From assembly GCA_002708885.1 (NCBI GenBank), contig PAPL01000028.1, positions 1 to 9,425 on the forward strand: 9,425 nucleotides of DNA, given 5' to 3'. The position numbers and the translations under genes were made by a program. This DNA comes from Verrucomicrobiales bacterium. Its GTDB lineage: Bacteria > Verrucomicrobiota > Verrucomicrobiia > Verrucomicrobiales > DEV007. The notes beneath the pieces were generated by a model that did not search any database, was not told where the DNA came from, and saw nothing but the letters and a program-made list of their open reading frames with translations. Below are positions 1-5,818 of this stretch, piece after piece (position 1 is the first letter of the stretch; each line of letters opens with the position of its first letter).

Positions 1-35
1 TCACCGGCACCCTCACCGGCACCCTCACCAGCACC
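1..35 (-). repeat. 12-bp tandem repeat encoding AGEG, cut by the window edge
   Basis: The forward unit ggcaccctcacc recurs almost three times (the copy nearest the FGDxG array has agcacc). It encodes Gly-Ala-Gly-Glu on the minus strand. It directly follows the FGDxG array and continues out of the window, so its copy number is unknown. Confidence 0.85.
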
Positions 36-1679
36 TGCATCACCAAAGCCATCGTCACCGAAACCATCGTCACCGAAACCATCGTCACCGAAACCGTCGT
101 CACCGAAACCGTCGTCACCGAAGCCATCGTCACCGAAACCATCGTCACCGAAACCATCGTCGCCGAAACCTTCGTCGCCGAAACCTTCGTCGCCGAAACT
201 CTCTTCTGAATTTTCTTCGGCATAGGCGTCAGCTGCTTGAGCTGAACTCAGAGCAGATTCTAATGCCGCAATTACCTGTTCCTGAAAGTTCACTGATTCG
301 GGTTGCTTTCCTTCATTAATTGATTTGTGTGCTTTGACAGCGGCTTTGCCTGCCTCTACTAGGGCATCTCCGATTCCCTGTTCAAAGGTGGCTTCGGGTC
401 CGACCCCGAACGGAAGTTCTCCTGGCTGGATGGGAGCGAAAGGATCGTCATCAGCGAAAGGATCATCATCAGCGAAAGGATCATCTTTGGCTGCCTCGAA
501 AATGTCTTTTTCCTCTTCCTTTTCCGGGTCATTCACTTGCGTCTCGCCAGAAGGTCCTTCGGGTTCTTCTTTTGGCTTATAATCAGGTAAATTCGTTTTC
601 CTTACATCGGTAATTTCATTGGCTATGCCGATTTGTCTGGCCTCGAGCTCGGATTTATTATCATTAAATAGGTTTGGTTTTGGAGCATTCGCATCAGCGA
701 CTGGAGGCTCTGTGTCCTCTTTTAATTCTCTTTGCACCGCAATGAGGTGCTGGATAGCATTGATCAGGTCATCGAGACTGTCCTCTTCGGCGCTGAGAAT
801 TTTTTGTGCTATTCGCAGAGCGTCTATTGCTTTGCCCTGATCAGTTCCTGCAGCGAGTGCCTGATCCTTTAATATATTGTCGACGGCCGAGGACATTAGT
901 GCCTCGGGGTCAGTCTCAGTGAGTGATTTTTCGGTAGCTGCGAAACGTTCTCCGGCAGCTGTTCCTTTGGAAGCTTCTTTTGACTCAACTAGGAGGTCAA
1001 AGAATTCAGCGTACCGGTCAATGACTGATTCCTGAACTCTGGAGAGCCGGCCCCGGTCCAGATTCTTTGAATCAGGATTAACCTGCATTTTACGAATCCA
1101 GTCAATTGACCCTTTCTTGAGGAGTTCCTCTGCTTTGATGATTTCAGCTAATTCTCTGAGCAGACGATCATCAACCAGAATTGACTTTGCTCCTTCAATT
1201 ACCTTGTCAAGATTGGCAATGACTTTACCGATGTCCTCATCGGCTCCTTTGATGTGTGGAAGTGCACCGTCAATGTTTGCCTGGGCCTGACGGAGTTTGC
1301 CTGCAACTTCAGGAACATCCTTCCTTGCGACAGTGAGAAGAAGTTTTCCTGTTTTCTCTAATTCTTCCCCGTTCCCCTCTTCAATTAATCCATTAGATTT
1401 TAATTCTGAGAGTAACCATTCCATTCGTTTGGCAATGTTTCTTGTTCTTCTTCCCACATTGTCTTGTCTACGTGCTTCTTTGGACAGCCTTGGGCCTGTC
1501 TGTAGAAGGTCAGCGTTTGGGTCAATGGGCCGCTGTGGAACTTCAGGAGCGCTGGCCTCTTCTTTAGGGGTAGGCTCTTCGGGGTTAGCTTTTTTCTCGT
1601 CCTGTGCGTGAGCAATGCCACACAACAAAAACGTGATTGCTATTAGGATTGAGACTGGATTCATTTTGGAATTTTTCAT
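1..1679 (-). CDS. Exported helical protein with acidic DPFADD and FGDDG repeats, 3' end outside window
   Basis: The minus frame is open without a stop from the ATG at 1677-1679 down to base 1, giving 559 visible residues; the end is missing. Residues 1-25 are a classical signal peptide (K2, K5, hydrophobic 9-22, cleavage after A-H-A25), so it is exported. C20 is not in a lipobox, so a lipoprotein is unlikely. Residues about 26-55 are Pro/Glu/Lys-rich. About 60-320 is almost entirely predicted helix, rich in Ala, Leu, Lys and Glu, with charged heptad-like spacing. About 322-400 is acidic linker. Three DPF-containing units lie at 400-415, a short hydrophobic helix at 430-485, then eleven five-residue FGDxG repeats at 495-549, passing into an AGEG repeat at the window edge. 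I recognise no enzyme family. The ATGA overlap with the DUF4175-like gene suggests translational coupling and a shared complex. An alternative ATG at 1664 is possible but would lose two of the lysines and the overlap. Purines (GAAAGCGAAG) precede the chosen start. Confidence 0.88.
   Translation of the reverse strand, partial: MKNSKMNPVSILIAITFLLCGIAHAQDEKKANPEEPTPKEEASAPEVPQRPIDPNADLLQTGPRLSKEARRQDNVGRRTRNIAKRMEWLLSELKSNGLIEEGNGEELEKTGKLLLTVARKDVPEVAGKLRQAQANIDGALPHIKGADEDIGKVIANLDKVIEGAKSILVDDRLLRELAEIIKAEELLKKGSIDWIRKMQVNPDSKNLDRGRLSRVQESVIDRYAEFFDLLVESKEASKGTAAGERFAATEKSLTETDPEALMSSAVDNILKDQALAAGTDQGKAIDALRIAQKILSAEEDSLDDLINAIQHLIAVQRELKEDTEPPVADANAPKPNLFNDNKSELEARQIGIANEITDVRKTNLPDYKPKEEPEGPSGETQVNDPEKEEEKDIFEAAKDDPFADDDPFADDDPFAPIQPGELPFGVGPEATFEQGIGDALVEAGKAAVKAHKSINEGKQPESVNFQEQVIAALESALSSAQAADAYAEENSEESFGDEGFGDEGFGDDGFGDDGFGDDGFGDDGFGDDGFGDDGFGDDGFGDDGFGDAGAGEGAGEGAG
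36..200 (-). repeat. Eleven tandem 15-bp units encoding FGDxG
   Basis: Units of 15 bases run without interruption. Read on the coding strand they give two FGDEG, eight FGDDG and one FGDAG. The eight central units (51-170) differ at only a few third-codon positions; five of them (51-95 and 126-155) are identical in sequence. The two FGDEG units and the adjacent first FGDDG use GGC where the others use GGT. Near-identity at DNA level, including at silent sites, points to recent expansion by slippage or recombination. The reading frame is kept because the unit is a multiple of three. Confidence 0.95.
436..486 (-). repeat. 18-bp repeat encoding DPFADD, about 2.8 copies
   Basis: Units at 436-453 and 454-471 differ by one base (gatcgtca against gatcatca), and a third, partly diverged copy follows to about 486. 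The coding product is DDPFADDDPFADDDPFA, an acidic linker in the exported repeat protein. The near-identity suggests a recent duplication. Confidence 0.9.
1676..1679 (-). other. ATGA stop/start overlap joining two genes
   Basis: On the minus strand the bases 1679 to 1676 read ATGA: the ATG of the exported repeat protein and the TGA of the DUF4175-like gene share two bases. This arrangement usually means that ribosomes ending the first gene restart on the second, so the two products should be made in linked amounts. Confidence 0.85.
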
Positions 1680-3379
1680 TTTTCTTCGCTTTCCTGGTCT
1701 ATGAGTTGTTTTACCTGAGTTGAGGCAGTTTCTTCACTGTCACGTGCCCTTTTGATTTCATCCTGCTGACTTGCTAACTCAGCTCTATACCATTGCAGAT
1801 ACCTTTCGGGTGTGACAATTGATATTTTCCGGGTAGCTGACTGCCTAACATGCTTCTTTTCACCGGGAAATAGGTCCTCAACCTCAATTTGGTATGAAAT
1901 CTGGTCACCGGGCTTCAGTTCTTTGATCTGGTCTGAAATTTTCCACTGATATGTATTTTCTCCTGACGATTTTCCTTCAAAATTATGTATTTCTGATCTG
2001 GAGCTTTCAGTTTCTCCGTCACTTTCACTGTCAGCTCTCTTAATCGTGTAGATCAGGTGAGCTTTTCCTAGACCATAATCGTCAGTGCCTTTGTAATTGA
2101 GGGTGGCCACTTTTTTATCTGTGGCAAGGACGTCTGAACTTGGGCTGATGAGTTGAACTTCAGGTAAAGTATCATCAATAACCCTGATGTTATTTTGGAC
2201 GTCACCATATTCAAAGTCCTTACCGCTCTCGCCTTCGGTCCATTGAAATGAGTAATTAAATGCCTTGTCTGCTTTTCTTGCAAAAGTAATTACTTTTCCG
2301 TCCTCACTGACCTCAGCATCAATTTTCTCATCTTCCCCGACTCTGACCTGCATTGCTTTAACTTTGGTATTTGTGGTAATTGTCCATTTCAAAGTGGTGT
2401 CCTGAGGAGTGTCCAGAGTCAGCTCGGATACGGTTTCCGGATCTTTATTTATGTAATCCGGAAAGATTTGTTCGATCTCAAAACTATCGATCACTGGGGA
2501 CTTGATGACTTCAATGTCGTAAATTTTATCCTTATCATCATTGACCCTGACGTAGAATTCAGTGTCTTCGGTAATGTCCTTTAGGATCCTCTCATAGACG
2601 AGCTTGTCGTTAGCTAAAGGATCCATGTTCTGAGCTATGGAAGGCCATTTTTTTGAACCTTTGGTCCTTACATAAAGTTCGCCCAGTGGAACTGTTTTTT
2701 CCTGGGTGAACACTTTAATGTTTAAGGACTCCCCGAACTTTACCTTGAACGGTTTCCCGGACTCCATTTGCTGTCCTTCGACATGCACTTTTTTAATAAC
2801 TGTCTGAGTTGGATAGTTAGATCCTCCTAACGTTAATCTGTCGAATAGAGTCGCTACCTGCTCCTTCCAATTAATACTTATCAAGATGAAAACAATTATA
2901 ATTGCGGCGCTGATCCCAAGGACCTTTTGAATTTGTCCCCAGGATACGATTTCCTGAAAATTAATAGATTCTGTCTTCTCGTTAGCTTTTTCTCTGATGG
3001 CTTGAACGATTTCCTCAGAAGTGTTGGTGTTAGACTCTTCTGAGAGTTCCGTATAAGTAATAAGGATTGAGGATAATTTAGGGTTTTTGGATTCGACCTG
3101 CAGGGCCGTTTTTACAGCATCATATGGCTTTAGATGCCGTAACCATTCATGATAAAGAACAAAAGCGATAATGCCAATGTTGATGATTAATAGGCCCGCA
3201 CCAAATTGATTATCGCCTATTCCTTTCCAGATCAATAGATCCACAATCAGGTCCGTTATAATTAACGCGATGATCCAAATCAGTGATCTTATGGCGCCTC
3301 TAGTGTGGATGAAACGTCTTTCATTGCTCCAGGCTTCCTTGAGCTTTTCATCTATGGTTATTTGATATCCTTCTTGCAT
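1676..3379 (-). CDS. DUF4175-like membrane protein with large beta-rich extracytoplasmic domain (567 aa)
   Basis: Three hydrophobic helices are seen at about 31-50, 61-79 and 152-169; the first two form a hairpin. The long remainder is probably periplasmic. It begins with a beta domain (NYPTQT at 188-193), then a unit opening with FPDYINKDPE at 306-315, which matches the 'P-x-Y' strand seen in DUF4175-type proteins. A third unit carries TDDYGLGKAHLIY at 432-444; the DDYGL motif is a hallmark of this family. The end, after ERYLQWYRAEL (525-535), is a short charged helix likely to form a coiled coil, and the protein stops there. Family members are often much longer, with an extended Gln/Gly-rich helical tail. 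Here that part is absent and the next gene encodes a separate helical exported protein. No catalytic residues are recognisable. Its stop TGA overlaps the next ATG, so the two products are probably made in step. The start lacks a clear Shine-Dalgarno. The family assignment comes from motifs and is moderately sure. Confidence 0.9.
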   Translation of the reverse strand: MQEGYQITIDEKLKEAWSNERRFIHTRGAIRSLIWIIALIITDLIVDLLIWKGIGDNQFGAGLLIINIGIIAFVLYHEWLRHLKPYDAVKTALQVESKNPKLSSILITYTELSEESNTNTSEEIVQAIREKANEKTESINFQEIVSWGQIQKVLGISAAIIIVFILISINWKEQVATLFDRLTLGGSNYPTQTVIKKVHVEGQQMESGKPFKVKFGESLNIKVFTQEKTVPLGELYVRTKGSKKWPSIAQNMDPLANDKLVYERILKDITEDTEFYVRVNDDKDKIYDIEVIKSPVIDSFEIEQIFPDYINKDPETVSELTLDTPQDTTLKWTITTNTKVKAMQVRVGEDEKIDAEVSEDGKVITFARKADKAFNYSFQWTEGESGKDFEYGDVQNNIRVIDDTLPEVQLISPSSDVLATDKKVATLNYKGTDDYGLGKAHLIYTIKRADSESDGETESSRSEIHNFEGKSSGENTYQWKISDQIKELKPGDQISYQIEVEDLFPGEKKHVRQSATRKISIVTPERYLQWYRAELASQQDEIKRARDSEETASTQVKQLIDQESEEK

Positions 3380-3397
3380 TTTATTTTAAGGAAAGTT

Positions 3398-5797
3398 TTA
3401 TACGAGGTTCTCTCTTCTTCTGAAGAACCATTCGGTCCCCGCAAAGAGGAGCACTAGGATAAATAAAAATTCCTTATCCCATAGTTCTTCGATAATTTGT
3501 ACTTCGTTATCTCTCGGCTTTTCTTTATCGAACTGATTCTTGAAACCTGAGATGGCTTGCTGATTCAACTCCGAGCCGCCAGAGATTTCCGCAATTTCTT
3601 TAGCAATGTCAGGCCTGGCTCCAGTTTCCCTGTCTTCTGGATTTATGGTCAACACTTCAAATTCCGGACTATTTGCCCGGCTCTCATCGGAAGGGCCCGC
3701 TTTAAGAACGTAGGTACCGTCTTTACCTGCCACATGAGCACCTGAAAAGAGTCCGTCAGTTCCCGGTACCGGGCTCAATTGTATTTCTGATGAAGAGTCT
3801 GGTGAGCCTTTAGGCTCAATGAGGACCGTATATTCTTCGATGTCTGTGACAGGTTCAAATGACTCTGTCAGCACGTTGGCATAAATTTGCACCGTGTCAC
3901 CTTCACTGAAACTGGCCCGGTCCGTTTCAATGGCGATTTGTTTGTTCTGCCCGAGCAGTCTGGACAATGTAAGGAACTGTATGGTTTGGCCCCAGAACCT
4001 TGCGTGGTACCGGTCACCGACTTCAAGTCTCATTCTCCATAAATCCTCAGTTCCAACGAACAGGCTCTTACCGGTACCATAGCGTTGCCATGCTACGAGC
4101 GGGTACTGATCAAATCCATCAGGTGATCCGGAATGAGTGAGAAGAACAGTTGCTCCTGCCTTTGCTCCATCGACTGATGGGAGATGGTGCATTCGGTTAA
4201 CTTTTTGCCATATCCTGTCAGTCGTGTCATCTGACAATGAGAGGGATGTGGATTGGCTGAGGCGGCCATCCGAGGTCACTACCGGATGAGTGCCATTAGG
4301 GACTGGGGTCCAACTTCCCGCGCCAATTTTCACTGGCAGAATATCAGCAATTGCGGTGTCCTTGTAAGATGCGGGAGCGGATCGTGGTCCGGCAAGCATC
4401 ATTAAAGATCCGCCACGCTCTTTGACCAGTTCATCAATGAGTTCTAATTGTTCCGTATTGAAATAACCGGCCGGAACGTCTCCCAAAATGATGAGATCGT
4501 ACTTGAATAGGTCCTCTTTATTTGGAGGCAATGAAGCGATGTGACGCGGAGAGGATCCTGCCAGGGCAGGATCACCTTGTGTCATAAGAAATCTGACATC
4601 GAGTCTAGGATCTCTCAACAGGACCCATCGAAGATAACGAAATTCCCATCTAGGTATGCCCTCAACGTAGAGGACTTTTATTTTTTCATCGAGGATCCTC
4701 ACACTATGAGATGCGGAGTTGTTTTTGTCTGTAGTCTCATCATTGAATGCGGCAGCTGTAACTTCGAGCTCAACGGTCCCTGACTCCTGTTCAGGAACAA
4801 AAATCAATTCCGCGAACTGGACCCCATCCTTCAACTTGACCTGTTGTGATGGTTGTTCATTTCCATCAATTTTAAGAGTAATGTTGACGGTCCTTTCATT
4901 GTAACCTTTTGATTCGATCTGAACTCTCAAAGGCACGCGATCTCCCGTGAAGACCACGTCCGGACCGATGATCTTTCGGACATGGATGTCTGGAGGGGAG
5001 GGGAGTCCAATGGGTAATGTGTGAATCGGGATTCCCTGAGTCGACAATGACCTGGCAGATTCGACCGGGTCCTTTCCTTTGACAGAGATGAAATCACTGA
5101 GGACCATGACTCCCGCCACTTCCCGGCCCGCAAATTTTCCCACCGCTTCATTAATCGCAGATCCGATCTCGGTACTTTCTCCTTGAGCGGCCAGATTAAG
5201 ACTGATGGGCTGGTTTTCTGTTTCTTCAGAACTTTCGGATTCTTCTGATTTTTGATCTTCTTCGATTGGCTTGAGCTGGCTATCAAAGGTGAAAATGTTC
5301 ACATTGAATTTATCCTGAAGCTCGCTGATCACATTCGTGTTCTCGAGAGTTGCTTTTGCAAGTTCGATACGGCTCGGATTACCAATCTTGGTTTGTATTT
5401 CATTTGCTTTCCCGGGATCAAATGGATCGTTCGGTTTGATTTCTCCGAGTGCCCTGGCCGCCTCCTCAATGGAGTTGGCATTCCTCTGATCCTCAGTGGC
5501 CATGCTGTTTGAGGTGTCTATAAGTACCAGCATATTCCTTTTGTAGGAATTGGACTGAGTGATTTGTGCGAACGGGCCCATGAAAATGATGATGAGAATC
5601 AATAGGGCAAGGCCCTGGCATACCATCATTATGACCTTCCTGCTTTTTGGCAGCTGACTTTCTGATCTGTAGAGGTAAATGGAGAAGATGACAGCAAGTA
5701 TGATAAGCGAAAGTGCTACGACAGGTCCATGACTCCACCCGATTGTTAGCGAGTCGATTTTCTGATCGCTGTCTAGTCCAAGAATTTTTTCGAACAT
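3398..5797 (-). CDS. Membrane-anchored VWA protein with glutamine-amidotransferase-like domain (799 aa)
   Basis: Two membrane helices (about 24-43 and 55-78) are followed at once by a VWA domain with MIDAS residues D94-x-S96-x-S98 (LIDTSNSM), T209 in GESTEIGSAI and D235 in MVLSDF. A Glu/Ser-rich low-complexity insert (about 177-197) interrupts the VWA fold. Residues about 270-368 are a beta-sandwich. About 372-490 is a GATase1-like fold (IKVLYVEG, YDLIILGDVPAGYF, GGSLMMLAGP) in which no Cys-His-Glu triad is evident. The block LVAWQRYGTGKSLFVGTEDL with WRMR and RFWGQTIQFL (567-608) is characteristic of this protein type. Further beta structure follows (about 615-716) and a single helix at about 775-790 before FFRRRENLV. 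The two-plus-one helix layout copies that of the upstream gene, which points to a paired function, perhaps a heteromeric complex at the inner membrane (inference). It starts 17 bases after the upstream stop, with no good Shine-Dalgarno; the start is the first ATG and gives the expected N-terminus. Confidence 0.92.
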   Translation of the reverse strand: MFEKILGLDSDQKIDSLTIGWSHGPVVALSLIILAVIFSIYLYRSESQLPKSRKVIMMVCQGLALLILIIIFMGPFAQITQSNSYKRNMLVLIDTSNSMATEDQRNANSIEEAARALGEIKPNDPFDPGKANEIQTKIGNPSRIELAKATLENTNVISELQDKFNVNIFTFDSQLKPIEEDQKSEESESSEETENQPISLNLAAQGESTEIGSAINEAVGKFAGREVAGVMVLSDFISVKGKDPVESARSLSTQGIPIHTLPIGLPSPPDIHVRKIIGPDVVFTGDRVPLRVQIESKGYNERTVNITLKIDGNEQPSQQVKLKDGVQFAELIFVPEQESGTVELEVTAAAFNDETTDKNNSASHSVRILDEKIKVLYVEGIPRWEFRYLRWVLLRDPRLDVRFLMTQGDPALAGSSPRHIASLPPNKEDLFKYDLIILGDVPAGYFNTEQLELIDELVKERGGSLMMLAGPRSAPASYKDTAIADILPVKIGAGSWTPVPNGTHPVVTSDGRLSQSTSLSLSDDTTDRIWQKVNRMHHLPSVDGAKAGATVLLTHSGSPDGFDQYPLVAWQRYGTGKSLFVGTEDLWRMRLEVGDRYHARFWGQTIQFLTLSRLLGQNKQIAIETDRASFSEGDTVQIYANVLTESFEPVTDIEEYTVLIEPKGSPDSSSEIQLSPVPGTDGLFSGAHVAGKDGTYVLKAGPSDESRANSPEFEVLTINPEDRETGARPDIAKEIAEISGGSELNQQAISGFKNQFDKEKPRDNEVQIIEELWDKEFLFILVLLFAGTEWFFRRRENLV

Positions 5798-5818
5798 TTT
5801 TATTAAGATTTTTCTTAA
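5798..5818 (-). promoter_or_regulatory. AT-rich 6-bp inverted repeat at the start region of the second VWA gene
   Basis: Bases 5803-5808 (ttaaga) and 5813-5818 (tcttaa) are perfect inverted complements around a 4-base tttt loop. The structure covers the stop codon of the BatA-type gene and the place where the ribosome binding site of the next gene would lie. No strong Shine-Dalgarno is present. A hairpin of this composition would be weak, and chance is possible in such AT-rich sequence. Confidence 0.35.

Noticed and set aside
1..200. CRISPR-like array
   Set aside because: Units are 15 or 12 bases with no unique spacers, and they are in frame within an open coding sequence.
325..582. Plus-strand reading frame with repeated KGSSSA units
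   Set aside because: It is the opposite-strand shadow of the DPFADD-coding region; its repeats simply mirror those of the minus-strand gene.
1400..1621. Minus-strand frame of 73 codons
   Set aside because: It overlaps the exported repeat protein in another frame; the longer frame has a signal peptide and an ATGA overlap and is preferred.
1605..1679. Lipoprotein signal in the exported repeat protein
   Set aside because: The cysteine at residue 20 is preceded by F-L-L and lacks the small residue required just before it; a type I site after AHA fits better.
4927..5286. Minus-strand frame of 119 codons
   Set aside because: It is out of frame within the second VWA gene; its basic, serine-rich composition is what a shifted frame of that region gives.
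5803..5818. Intrinsic terminator
   Set aside because: The 6-bp stem is AT-only apart from one pair and is followed by the start of the next gene, not by a U-tract that would release RNA.
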